From Niastella sp966212235 (GTDB lineage: Bacteria > Bacteroidota > Bacteroidia > Chitinophagales > Chitinophagaceae), in NCBI GenBank assembly GCA_966212235.1, contig CBIHPP010000005.1:434001-498000 (forward strand): a DNA stretch of 64,000 nt, given 5' to 3'. The notes below the pieces were generated by a model. The model made no database searches. It worked only from the letters and a program-made list of their open reading frames with translations, and was not told the origin of the DNA. Shown in pieces: positions 25,828 through 37,000 of this stretch. The first letter of the stretch is position 1, and each line of letters begins with the position of its first letter. The position numbers and the translations under genes are program-made.

Positions 25828-27144
25828 ATGGAGAAGAATGAGAATGAGAAGGTGACATACATTGGAATGACAAATTACCAAAGCACTAGAACTAAATTCG
25901 GCATTAAACAGAAAGATCGCAGTGGACATATTTATTGCTTAGGCAAAACAGGTTCCGGCAAAAGTACGTTGCTATTGAATATGGCTATTTCCGATATTCA
26001 AAATGGAAGCGGTGTTGGCATCATTGATCCACACGGCGATATTGCCGAAAGTATTTTGGACTATATACCAAAAGAAAGAATCAAAGATGTAGTTTATTTC
26101 AACGGATGCGATTTTGAATATCCAATAGCCTTTAATCCATTATTCAATGTTCAGGAAAATAATCGGCACCTGGTTGCCTCAAGTTTAGTTGGCGCATTAA
26201 AGAAATCCTGGGCAGACTCCTGGGGGCCACGGCTTGAGCACATCCTTAGAAACTCACTTTTGACTCTATTACATTATCCAGATTCCAGTTTATTAGATAT
26301 ACAGCCACTCCTTACAAATAGTGAATTCAGAAACAAAGTACTCGAATACGTTTCTGACATTAAACTACTAAACTTTTGGTATAAGGAATTTTATCCAATG
26401 CCGCCACAGCTTAAGGCAGAGGCAATTTCACCAATCGTTAATAAAGTGGGGTTATTTCAGACACATCCGCTGATCCGGAATATTGTTAGCCAGCAAGTTT
26501 CTTCTTTTTCAATTGCTGACATAATGAACCAGAAGAAAATATTTATTGCCAATCTTTCAAAGGGTGCATTGGGAGAAGACGGCACACAATTGATAGGAAC
26601 GTTATTGGTTACTCAATTTCAAACGGCCTCATTGAGTAGGGTACAATTACCGATCAATGAACGAGATCCTTTCCATTTATACATTGATGAGATGCACTCC
26701 TTTCTTACCTTATCCTTTGCTGATATCCTTTCAGAATCCCGCAAATACGGATTAACGCTTTTCCTAACTCACCAATATATTGACCAGCTTCATGAGAAGA
26801 TAAGGAAAGCAATTTTGGGGAATGTGGGAACCCTTATTGCTTTTCGTATTGGAGCCTCAGATGCTGCGATCCTGGAACAGGAATTTTTGCCAGTTTTCAG
26901 CAGTGAGGACCTGGTTAGACTTCCACGGTATTCAATCTATATTAAGCTCTTAATTGACGGAACAACATCACAACCATTTAGCGCAACAACGTTGCCACCA
27001 TATATCGCAACATGCTCGTTAAAAGAAAGCATAATTGAGTATTCACGGAAACGATACGGCAGGGAACGGGTCAAGGTTGAGGAATGTACATTTAAAGCTT
27101 TTCATCATCAAGCTGAAAATAAAAATCCAAGCTTGTTTGATTAA
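25828..27144 (+). CDS. second, compact VirD4/HerA-like ATPase
   Basis: A 438-aa core-only relative of the 1,031-aa ATPase: Walker A LGKTGSGKSTL (about 33-43), GVGIIDPHGD (about 64-73), Walker B LYIDEMHSF (about 282-290) and LFLTHQYIDQL. It lacks the large N-terminal region and the nuclease-like tail. The same order of motifs and similar segments (IPKERIKDVV, IGTLLVTQFQ) show common descent. It is divergent from the second serine recombinase and convergent with the resolvase, with four bases between the stops. It probably translocates DNA, with the partner unknown. Confidence 0.85.
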   Translation: MEKNENEKVTYIGMTNYQSTRTKFGIKQKDRSGHIYCLGKTGSGKSTLLLNMAISDIQNGSGVGIIDPHGDIAESILDYIPKERIKDVVYFNGCDFEYPIAFNPLFNVQENNRHLVASSLVGALKKSWADSWGPRLEHILRNSLLTLLHYPDSSLLDIQPLLTNSEFRNKVLEYVSDIKLLNFWYKEFYPMPPQLKAEAISPIVNKVGLFQTHPLIRNIVSQQVSSFSIADIMNQKKIFIANLSKGALGEDGTQLIGTLLVTQFQTASLSRVQLPINERDPFHLYIDEMHSFLTLSFADILSESRKYGLTLFLTHQYIDQLHEKIRKAILGNVGTLIAFRIGASDAAILEQEFLPVFSSEDLVRLPRYSIYIKLLIDGTTSQPFSATTLPPYIATCSLKESIIEYSRKRYGRERVKVEECTFKAFHHQAENKNPSLFD

Positions 27145-27148
27145 ATTA

Positions 27149-27868
27149 TCATCCTCCAGAAATTACATAGTTCGGTGCGGTATTCTTAATCCGTACTAAT
27201 AAATTATGCACACTCTTAGTGTGCCATCGACCACAGTTATGAAATGTTGGCACCTTACGTCTATTTAATTCCTTCTCTATTGCCCGTACACTTGTAATGC
27301 CTCTCTTTCGGTATTTTTCAATCATCGGTTGTAGTTCAATTGCAAACCCATCAGCCGCCTCCTTATTTTTTGCAGCCAATACTTTACCATGCTTCCCCAA
27401 TACGACCCCTTTCTTTTTAGCAACCTGCAATGCTTCACGTGTCCTGATACTTCCCATGTCGCGTTCATATTCAGTAAACACGGCTTCCATGAGTAATTGG
27501 ATTTTTGTTGCATTCGGGCGATCTGTAACAATAAATGCAACTTTTCTTTCTATGAGGGATGCAATAAAGTAAACATTTCTAGCAAGCCTGTCCAGTTTTG
27601 CAATAATCAATATTGTTTTGTGACTGGTGCAATAATTCAGGGCCTGTAGTAAGAGAGGGCGATTTGTATGCTTTTTTCCGCTCTCCACTTCGGTAAATTC
27701 TTGCAATACCTGTACATTATTGGCACTGGCATAGCGGTTCACAGCATCCTGCTGCGCCTCCAAGCCAAGCTTGCTTTCTCCTTGTTTGTTAGTGGAAACG
27801 CGGTAGTAGGCAATAGCATTTCTCATGTTTGGTTGTTCAGTTTTTTCGTAGATGGGCATACGAACCAT
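27149..27868 (-). CDS. small serine recombinase (resolvase/invertase type)
   Basis: A 239-aa protein with catalytic AYYRVSTNKQGESKLGLEAQ, IIAKLDRLARNVYF and FTEYERDMGSIRTREALQ, then a C-terminal HTH. The catalytic region begins at MRNAIAYYR, so translation may start at 27826; ATG 27868 is the longest option. Such enzymes resolve cointegrates or invert segments. It stands at the right edge of the recombinase/ATPase group. Confidence 0.85.
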   Translation of the reverse strand: MVRMPIYEKTEQPNMRNAIAYYRVSTNKQGESKLGLEAQQDAVNRYASANNVQVLQEFTEVESGKKHTNRPLLLQALNYCTSHKTILIIAKLDRLARNVYFIASLIERKVAFIVTDRPNATKIQLLMEAVFTEYERDMGSIRTREALQVAKKKGVVLGKHGKVLAAKNKEAADGFAIELQPMIEKYRKRGITSVRAIEKELNRRKVPTFHNCGRWHTKSVHNLLVRIKNTAPNYVISGG

Positions 27869-28039
27869 TATTTTTACACATTAAGCGGAAAAAAGCAATT
27901 TATTGACGGCCGTCAACCCGCATCAGTACTGGATTCCACTTTTTGAAAAAGCATTAAAACAACCATTTTTCGTAGTCAGGTATACGTTCGTTTTTAGTAC
28001 TACGAATATTTTTCCCTCTTATATTTGAAAAAATCAATA

Positions 28040-28456
28040 ATGATGAGAAAAAAGTTATTCCTCGGCTCCATCGCCTTGCTTTCTTTTGCCCTGGCGGTTC
28101 TTGTTTTTGAGGTTAGTTGCAGCAAAGTTGCCGTAGCACAAACAAACTCAACGCAACTCAATAAGATTGTGTATCTCTCAAAACACGGCAACGGAAGCGA
28201 AATATGGATTGCCAATTATGATGGAACTAATAAAACAAAGGTTAATTATGTATTGCCAGCTGGGCTGATAATTGATTTTGTCTATGGTGCACGAATGTCG
28301 CCAGATGGTAAAAAGCTCTTTTTTTCTGCGAGTATTGACGGGCACGGACAAACCGCCGACGGCATATATTCCTGCAATGTTGATGGCTCAAATGTTACAA
28401 AAATTATTACCGCTACCAACAGTACTGATTCTTTGCATATTGGAGGCGCGTATTAA
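28040..28456 (+). pseudogene. truncated lipoprotein with TolB-like propeller repeats
   Basis: It starts at ATG 28040 or 28043 (MRKKLFLGSIALLSFAL), a lipoprotein-like leader ending FEVSCSK with the lipobox Cys. Two WD40/TolB-type blades follow: GSEIWIANYDGTNKTKV and ARMSPDGKKLFFSAS. It stops after 139 residues (GGAY), whereas such propellers are usually 250-350 aa, so this is the 5' part of a broken gene. A fragment of an unrelated C-terminal coding segment follows at 28553. Confidence 0.55.
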
Positions 28457-28552
28457 CCTGCATAGGTATGTTGCAGAAGTTCCAGTAAGGAATGTATAAA
28501 ATCATATTTTCTGAAGCATTGAAGAAAGGTGAATACATGCTTTATGTTCGCC

Positions 28553-28638
28553 GGCTGCAGTGCTTGGACCTATGGAAGCCACCAGGCGGTATACAAGGTG
28601 TTTGATTTTGGCGTGCGAGTAGTACCACCACTATATTG
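28553..28638 (+). repeat. relic coding repeat, copy 1
   Basis: Read in frame it gives CSAWTYGSHQAVYKVFDFGV followed by RVVPPLY and a stop. The other copies (29165 and 30440) give GSASVYGNQQPVY-stop-VFGFGV and GSASAYGGQHPVYKAFDFGV. All three look like the last 25 codons of one protein family, detached from their bodies. They mark places where larger genes were lost. Confidence 0.5.
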
Positions 28639-28658
28639 ATTATCAAAGCACGTAACTG

Positions 28659-29150
28659 ATGGAAAAGAAACTGACGAAGAAAAAGGTTGTGCGTTGTGGC
28701 GTTTCCCACAAGGCACAACCTTCGGTACTGGTATGGATACCGTTTGCCTCTCATCTGAAAGCCGAAGTCTTCTTCTTAGAAAAGAAATCAGGGAGCGTTC
28801 ATTTGGTTGATGGGCAACCGGGGCTCCTGGTCGAAACTATACGATTTAAACATACTGGCCTAATACATGGATATATCCCGGTGCTCGATGACAGATGTAG
28901 TCGGGTGTATATGAAAGGGGACTGGATTGGAGTAAAGAAATTATCCAACCCTCACCTTATCAATTACGGACTTGACTATCTTGTTTTCAACCAAGATAAC
29001 AAAGGGTTACTGTGCAAACTAATGCCGCATAAAGAGAAAGAAAAAGTAATGTTGCAATTTTATTATGGATGGTACCGCCCCCAAGTTTGGAAGAGAGAAC
29101 AGATTCAAGCACTGTTTTCAGTTGAGATACTTGTACCCAAACTTCCATAA
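28659..29150 (+). CDS. hypothetical protein
   Basis: A 163-aa basic protein starting MEKKLTKKKVV, predicted mostly beta, with no signal peptide, membrane helix or recognised motif. A tract of relics lies on both sides, so it could be a cargo gene or the tail of a broken one. Coding status is supported only by the length of the frame. Confidence 0.4.
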   Translation: MEKKLTKKKVVRCGVSHKAQPSVLVWIPFASHLKAEVFFLEKKSGSVHLVDGQPGLLVETIRFKHTGLIHGYIPVLDDRCSRVYMKGDWIGVKKLSNPHLINYGLDYLVFNQDNKGLLCKLMPHKEKEKVMLQFYYGWYRPQVWKREQIQALFSVEILVPKLP

Positions 29151-29164
29151 CAAAGGATTTCGGG

Positions 29165-29226
29165 GCAGTGCTTCAGTCTATGGAAACCAGCAGCCAGTTT
29201 ACTAAGTGTTTGGCTTCGGTGTAATG
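29165..29226 (+). repeat. relic coding repeat, copy 2
   Basis: It encodes GSASVYGNQQPVY, a stop codon, then VFGFGV. It matches copies 1 and 3 codon by codon, with an in-frame TAA at the lysine position, so it is decayed. Confidence 0.45.
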
Positions 29227-29809
29227 ATGCAGCAGCGGACTTCAAAGTTTTTGAGTTGAAAGATACGTCTCAAGTACACCTTAAAAACTAAGCGTTTCTA
29301 TGTATCAAAAGCAAAACATCTTGATTTTAGTCATGATTGTTGAATTATGAAATAATGCATCTTTGTGAGGCCAGCAATTCTAACCAACTGTTTTTCTGTA
29401 CAACTTTTTCCTACTAAAATATCTCTTGAAAAACTTTTCTAGCTTTAGTTACATTAAGTGTAATTTTTGCACTTATTGTAAGAAAATATGTGTAGAATGT
29501 GGAATATTATTTGATTTTTTTATATAAAGCATTGACAATCAATTGAGAATTTTGTCATTTTTTTGTCATAACTTGCTATTTATATAATAAATATTATAAT
29601 TTTGTTAGACAAATTTCGTTCTTATCTCATGCCCTCTAAAGGCAATGTACCCAACCAAAAATACGCTTGATTAAATACGCTGTGAAAGACTCCCTCTGTT
29701 TTGTATGAGTTAGTGCAAAAGTTTTATTCCGTAGACTGGTTTTGGTGTACGATTTTCAATCGTTTTTTATCTTGTTCTTTATATTTCGTAGGAACATGTA
29801 AAAATAGAA

Positions 29810-29845
29810 AAGGCCTGATCGCTGCAAACGAATCAGGCCTTGAAA
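29810..29845. terminator. terminator-like hairpin
   Basis: AAGGCCTGAT (29810-29819) pairs perfectly with ATCAGGCCTT (29832-29841), with A-rich flanks. It could act on the minus strand or form the 5' structure of an RNA ending at 29960. Confidence 0.6.
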
Positions 29846-29929
29846 AGGGCGGTGTGGGGGCTCATCACTGATGAACCTGAAGCCAGCCACAACAACTACA
29901 ATAATGAATGACCACGTGCTTTCGTGGAT

Positions 29930-29960
29930 AGACGGGCAGCGTTAAGCTCCCGTCTTTTTC
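29930..29960 (+). terminator. rho-independent terminator
   Basis: AGACGGG (29930-29936) pairs with CCCGTCT (29949-29955), followed by TTTTC. A small CCACG/CGTGG hairpin precedes it directly. No coding gene lies upstream on this strand, so it may end a non-coding RNA. Confidence 0.65.
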
Positions 29961-30439
29961 TTTGTAGTAGAGCGCATAAAATACCCGTGGCTGGCTGCCA
30001 CAATTTGCATTATGCATATCATTCAACGAGAATCATAATGCGCCATGTGCACACGTATGCGCTAATACCTTATAGATATATAAGAACTTCAGGACTCAGT
30101 TATAAATTGTAGTAACGCAAACTCACATAGGCACACTTCTCCTAACCTGGTACTTACTCATGTGCGGAAATCACTAACGAATAATCGTAAGCTTTTGGAT
30201 AACGCGGGAATATATAAAGGTACAATATTTCCCCCATTCCAAACCAACGATAAAAAATAATTTATCCTAAAACGTAAGCATATACACTTATCAATAACAA
30301 GAAAACACTTAGTAAATAGTAAGTGTTATTACTTATATTATTCAAAAAATATTCTCATTTTTTTGAGTAATAAAAAATAATGTGTAATATATAAGACTAA
30401 TTTTTTTAGCTAAAAGCTGAAGGCGAATACTGCTTTTAG

Positions 30440-30512
30440 TCCGCCGGAAGTGCTTCAGCCTATGGAGGCCAACATCCAGTTTACAAGGCGTTTGATTTTG
30501 GAGTGCAGTAAT
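30440..30512 (+). repeat. relic coding repeat, copy 3
   Basis: It encodes GSASAYGGQHPVYKAFDFGV, then Q and a stop. It is the best preserved of three copies of the same detached C-terminal coding segment. Confidence 0.5.
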
Positions 30513-30582
30513 TGCTGCAGATATGGTGGGTTATAAAACTAGTAACGAGTGTCTTGCTTCAATGCAAGTACTCTTTATAGTA

Positions 30583-30873
30583 TTATTTTCTTTTCGGCGA
30601 TTCTTTTAGCATTGATTGCAGTACTGCGCTGCTTTTAATTAGCATATTCGACAACGAAATAAAATCATACTCTAGCATTTCTGATAACGTAAGCACTAAC
30701 CCTACCTGCATTTTCTCTGGATTGGCAATCCAATCCTTTAACCTTTCCACAGTAATCCCACAATCACGAGCAACAACCGTATATGGTATATGCTTAAAGA
30801 TTGATCCAAAATCTTGGATCTCTTTGCTTTCAATAAGAGTCTTAACAGTGAGATAATGTTTATCCATTTTCAA
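30583..30873 (-). CDS. small HTH-like protein
   Basis: A 96-aa protein with the pattern YLTVKTLIESKEIQDFGSIF, then HIPYTVVARDCGITVERLKD and WIANPEKMQVG. I recall this as a common Bacteroidota family with a short regulator-like helix bundle (IPYTVVARDCGITVERL resembles an HTH). It is divergent from the giant RHS gene and may regulate it. Confidence 0.6.
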   Translation of the reverse strand: MKMDKHYLTVKTLIESKEIQDFGSIFKHIPYTVVARDCGITVERLKDWIANPEKMQVGLVLTLSEMLEYDFISLSNMLIKSSAVLQSMLKESPKRK

Positions 30874-31032
30874 AGTAACACCAAAATCCTTTTTTTGACT
30901 ATCTGAAAACGTACTATATAAGTACGGGCTGTAACTTTTTTATGTTCGATTTAGACTGTTTGTTAATAAAACTTCCTTTTAGAGAAGTTTTTATGCTATG
31001 ATTAACAGCATTATTACATCAGTTTAATATTC

Positions 31033-34000
31033 ATGAACAACCATACATCTAGTCGTTCCGGTTTTGTAGGCAAGAAGCTCATCGCAGTTTTCTTGTCTTT
31101 TTTGTTTCTGATTACTCCTTTAACCTCAGTTCTTGCAGAAGAAGCAACACCACCACCTTCTTCGGAGTCAGTGATTTCTACAGAGGGTGAGCCTGCTGCA
31201 CAGCCTGTCATTCAAGAATCGTCCTCTACAGAGAATCAGCAGGATCTTTCTGCTCCTATAGATAACACTCAGTTGCCAGAAACAGATACTGAGGCTAATG
31301 ATAAAAAGGAAAAAGACAAGGATAAGGGTGACGATCCAGATGTAACACCACAGGCAGCAATGTTAAACGGTATTGAAGCTCCAGGCTCTCCGACACTCTC
31401 GTCATCCTCACGAGCCGTAACCTCATTTATTGACGAAACAACGGGTGCGCTAGTTTACAAATATGCGATAAGCATTCCTCCTGGTCGGAACAACGCAACA
31501 ACTCCTGCTATTGATTTACTATATAACAGTGCAGACGCCAGGAATGATTCTGTTGTTGGTGCTGGCTGGTCAATCAATATTCCATACATCGAAAGAGAAA
31601 ATAAAGATGGAACAGATAAGCTGTATACTGAAAATTATTATTCTTCATCCCTTTCTGGTGAACTCGTATCTCTTGGTTCATCAAACTATGCAGCTAAAGT
31701 CGAAAAAGGTGATTTTCTCAAATACACAAAGCTTACCAATGGCTGGAAGGTGACCGACAAGAACGGAACTGCGTATACGTTTGGAGCAAACGCCCAAGCA
31801 AGACAGGATAATACAGGAGACAGCTCACAGATATTTAAATGGATGCTTGAGGAAGTACGAGATGCGAATGATAACTACGTTTCCTATACATACTACAAAG
31901 ATGCCGGACAAATATATCCCTCCCAGGTCGTCTACACTGGTAATGGCAGCACCGCCGGCGTCTTAGAAGTTAACTTCGATCGAGCAAGCAGAAGCAGTGC
32001 TCCTGCCTTTTATGACACGGCCTTTTCCGTGGTATCCAATTACCGCATCAGTGAAATTAGAACTGAAGTTAATAATACCTGGGCACGAAAATATACGCTG
32101 AGTTACACTACAGCAGACAATGGAACTGGCTCATTGTTAGATACAATAGTTGAAGCAGGCCAAGATGATTCCAGTACCACTACAACACTTCCGGCTATAA
32201 ATTTTGATTATAAAACTTCTACACCAAACTGGACATATACTTCCTCATATAACTTGCCACTTCCAGTGTTTAATGCGAATGGTCTCACAGATTATGGTAT
32301 GCGAATGGGCGATATCAACGGCGATGGGTTAAATGATATTCTCTGTCACAATGAAAAAACGAGCGGAGAATGTGCCCTGGGGTCACCAACTATCTTTTTC
32401 AATACCGGTTCCGGTTGGACCAATGTCAGCAGTACCTGGTTATTCCCAGTCAAAGCATCAGGCGGATCAAATAGGGAAGCATTCGTAAACAGTTCAGGAC
32501 AAGACACAGGTCTACGACTCATTGATGTGAACGGCGACAATCTTGCTGACCTTGTGAGGGGAGATGGAAATCTGTCATCTAATTATACGTATTTGAACAC
32601 CGGCTCTGGTTGGACATATACTTCCTCGTGGAATCTGCCAATGCCTGTGGCTAATGGTCCACAGGCTGATTACGGTATGCGAATGGGCGATATCAACGGC
32701 GATGGGTTAAATGATATTCTCTGTCACAGTGACATTGTTAATGGAGGATGTGGTTTGAGTAATGGACAGATCCGTCTCAACACTGGCTCCGGTTGGGGTA
32801 GCGCCAGCACCACCTGGTCATTCCCGACTAAAGCCTATTACCACAATCCAAATGAAGCTGATACAGAAACATTCGTCGGTAGTTCAGGACAAGATACAGG
32901 TCTACGACTCATTGATGTGAACGGCGACAATCTTGCTGACCTTGTGAAGGGCGATGGAAATCTATCATCTAATTATGTCTATTTGAACACCGGCTCTGGT
33001 TGGACATACACTTCCTCTTGGAATTTGCCGATGCCAGTGATTAATTCACCTAATCTTAATGATTATGGTATGAGAATGGGCGATATCAACGGCGATGGGT
33101 TAAATGATATTCTCTGTCACAATGAATTAGTCAATGGAGGATGTAATGCGACGGGGCCAGAAATTCATCTCCACACTGGCTCCGGTTGGGGCAGCGCCAG
33201 CACCACCTGGTCATTCCCAACTAAAGCATTTGGTAGCGGTAACGGGTCAAGTACGGAAACATTCGTCAGCAGTACAGGACAAGACATAGGCTTGCGACTC
33301 ATCGATATAAACGGAGACAATCTTGCTGACCTTGTGAAAGGCGATGGAGCTGCGCCAGCCAATTATGTGTATTTAAACAATACAAGCACACAATCAAACC
33401 TGCTCAATAAAATCACCTATTCGCAAGGAGGGAATACGGAAATAACCTACAAAGCAACTCCTCTCTTTAAGAGTGGTTCAACGCTCCTTAATCCAACATT
33501 ACCGATGAGTCTTGATGTTGTGGCGCAAACTACGACCAATGATGGATTAGGAACTGCACAGACATATACTTATGAATATGAAGGAGGCAGCTATTACTAC
33601 AGCACCTATCTTGATCGCAAATTCGCCGGCTTCAATTCTGTAAAAGAAACAGATACAGCAGGGAATGTGAGAAAGACCTACTACCACCAGGGGAATAGCA
33701 CTAACACGTCACTTGGCGAATACAGCGACCATGTAGCGAAAATTGGCATCCCATATCGGGTTGAAGAATATGACAACAGCACTAACTTATACCGCCTTAC
33801 AGTCAATCAGATTGACAGATACTCAATCGGCACCGATCATGATTTTGTAAAGAATATCCACCAAACCGTACTTAACTATGATGGGAATAGCGGACACAAG
33901 GACACTACGACTGAATACGCATACGATGATGCAGATGGAAGCTTGCTGACAAAAACAGAATGGGGAGAGGTGACCGGAAGCACCGACGGATCATTTACTG

Positions 34001-37000
34001 ATACCGGTTCTGACAAGCGTATCACCACCTACACGTATGCAACCAACACAACAACATTAGTGACTGTGCCATATAATGAAACAGTCACAAATGCTTCATC
34101 GGTAAAAGTCAAAGAAAACAAATACTACTACGACACCCAATCATATGGTTCAGTTACAAAAGGGAATCAAACAAAAGTTGAGCAATGGGTAACTGGCAGC
34201 ACCTACATCAATAGTCAGAAATCATATAACTCAACCTATGGAACGGTAGCCACCCAAACTGATCCTCGCGGCAAAGTCACCTCATACAGTTACGATTCAT
34301 ACAACCTCTATCCAACAACAGTGACAGACCCACTGAGTCAATCGGTCCAGTATGTGTACGATTATTCTCTTGGTAAGCCAAAGCAAACTACCGATCAAAA
34401 TAGCTTCGTCTATCAAACCGTCTATGATGGATTAGATCGCGTACTTACTGAAAAGATTCCAGATTTTGCCTCGCCATATTCGCCGGTTACAAAAACTGCC
34501 TATGCCTATACCGATACCTCTGGTTCGGTGAGTGTTCATCGGACTGATAATCTTGATAGCTCAATAGCAGTTGAGACATATCAATACTTTGATGGTCTCG
34601 GACGATTAATCCAGGAACGAAAAGAAGCTGAAAGTAATTACAACGTAAAGGACACAGTGTATAACACTGTCGGCTTGATCCAAAAACAATCACTTCCGTA
34701 TAACAACAGCGGTTCTTCCAAGACCTCTGCAACGACAACAACGTCTCTCTATGTCGCAAAAACATATGATCCGCTTCAGCGAGTGCTTACAATCGTCGAT
34801 GCAACCGGCACAACCTCATATGCCTATGATGATTGGAAGACAACCGTGACTGACAAAAATAGCAAAGTGAAGAAGTATTATAACGATGCTTACAATAATC
34901 TCATTAAAGTTGATGAAGTAAATGGTGCTTCGACCTACACCACAAACTATGAATGGAACCTCAATGGCAAGCTCACGAAAATTACTGATGCTTTAAGTAA
35001 TTTGAGAAATTTCACCTACGATGGTCTTGGCCGCAGATTGACTGCTGAAGATTTACACGCCTCAGGCGACAGTACTTTCGGTTCCTGGACATACACCTAC
35101 GATGATGCCGGCAATCTTACCCAGACTGTAAATCCTCGCAGTCTGACCACCACCTATACCTACAATGATATTAACCAGGTTCTCACTGAAAACTATACCG
35201 GCGCATCTGGCACCGAAATCAGCTATACCTATGGCGGTTGTACAAACGGAATTGAAAAATTGTGTTCTATCGCAATGGCCTCTGGTGCAGATACTTCATA
35301 TACCTATGACTCAAATGGCAACACTGCCAGCGAAGCAAAGACGATCAATACTGTTGCCTACACCACGTCATATACCTATGATCGCCAGGGCAACAAACTT
35401 ACCATCACGTACCCAGACAGCGCCCAGGTACGCTATACCTTCAACACAGCCGGACTTCTTAATCAGATTGAACGGAAAGAAAGTGGCGGATCATTCACCG
35501 ATGTAATCTCGAATTTTGATTATAGCCCGATGGATCAAATCACCACTCAAGCATATCCAAATGGCTTAACTACTACAAATACCTATGATGCAACGAAGTT
35601 GTATCGTTTAACCGGTCGCTTTACTTCTAATGGCACGACCGGTGGCGGTACAGCGATGAAAGTATTAGCAGTGGGTGGTGGAGGTGGAGGAGGCGGAGGG
35701 AATGACAATGATGCCTACAATGGTGCTGGCGGTGGCGCCGGAGGATATCAATATGAGACTGCTCATTCGGTAACAACAGGGACCTATTCTGTTACAGTTG
35801 GTGCTGGCGGAGTAGGATCAACGAATAGTTCTAATAAAGGTTCAAATGGAGGTGACTCTATCTTTGACACCATTACTGCTATCGGTGGCGGAGGCGGAGG
35901 TTCACGAAACAATGTCAACGGAGCGAATGGCGCATCAGGTGGTGGTGCATCAATCAAATCCACTTCGGGTACTGGCGGAACAGGAAGCCAAGGTAGCAAT
36001 GGAGGAACTGCCACACAAGGAGGAACGACCAATGCTGGTGCAGGTGGAGGTGGTGCGAGTGCAGCCGGTGGAAATGTCGCTGGTAATTCTACCACTGGAG
36101 GCGCAGGGGGAGCAGGAACAGCAAATTCTATTACCGGAACTTCGGTAACGTATGCCGGTGGCGGAGGTGGATCATCATCTGGAGCTGGAGGAAGAGGATT
36201 GGGAGGTTCAGGAGGTGGTGGAAATGGAGCTAACTATCCTGGAGCTGGTTCTGCTGGAACAGCAAATACTGGTGGTGGAGGCGGTGGCGGTTCAGGCGAC
36301 AACAACAATGGAGCAGGAGGCCCTGGAGGTAAGGGTGTTGTGATTATTTCGTATGTCACTGCTGATTTCGGAACCTGTACTGCTACTGGCACATACACAA
36401 CAACAACCTCTGGTGCAAATACCATATTCACCTTCACCGGAAACGGAACATTTACAGTGGTGGGAGGTGCTTCCGCTGGATTACAAAATTTGACCTATGC
36501 GTATGACAATGTAGGCAATATTACGAGAATCGTCGATGCTTCCAGTACTAGCAGTTCAAAGATTGCAGATTATGTTTATGATGATCTCCATCGTATGACA
36601 TCTGCAACAATTACATCTGTGGCATCCGGCCAGAGTACCTATACACATACCTACACCTACGATGCCATTGGAAATATCACGTCAGGACCAGTTGGATCGT
36701 ATACGTATGCTGGAACAAGCTATGCCAACCCTCATGCAGCCACATCAATCAATAGCGTAACAAATACCTATGATGCGTCCGGCAATCTCACTGCCAACGG
36801 CACACTCACTAACACCTGGAACTATAAAGATCAGCTTACCCAAGCGGTAGTTAGTTCTGTTACTTCAACCTATACCTACGATCAATCCGGAGAACGTGCC
36901 TCATCATCAAACGGCACGACAACCACTGTCTATCCAAATGATTTCTACAACACTAACGGCACCAAGAAGACTAAACAAATCTATGCCGCTGATCGTCTAG

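Larger units (their letters stand above)
29151..30582. other. 1.4-kb gene-poor tract with relic repeats and stacked terminators
   Basis: I see no convincing gene. It holds relic repeats 2 (about 29165-29224) and 3 (about 30440-30510). AT-rich sequence of about 250 bp precedes a group of hairpins at 29810-29960. Another AT-rich stretch at 30190-30410 follows. A 62-codon plus-strand frame at 29924 runs through a terminator and is not credible. Confidence 0.5.

Noticed and set aside
29924..30112. 62-codon plus-strand frame
   Set aside because: It starts inside and runs through a rho-independent terminator and has no protein-like composition.
35784..36437. Pro-rich minus-strand and Glu/Val-rich plus-strand frames
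   Set aside because: They are shadows of the glycine-codon-rich insert of the RHS gene in other frames.
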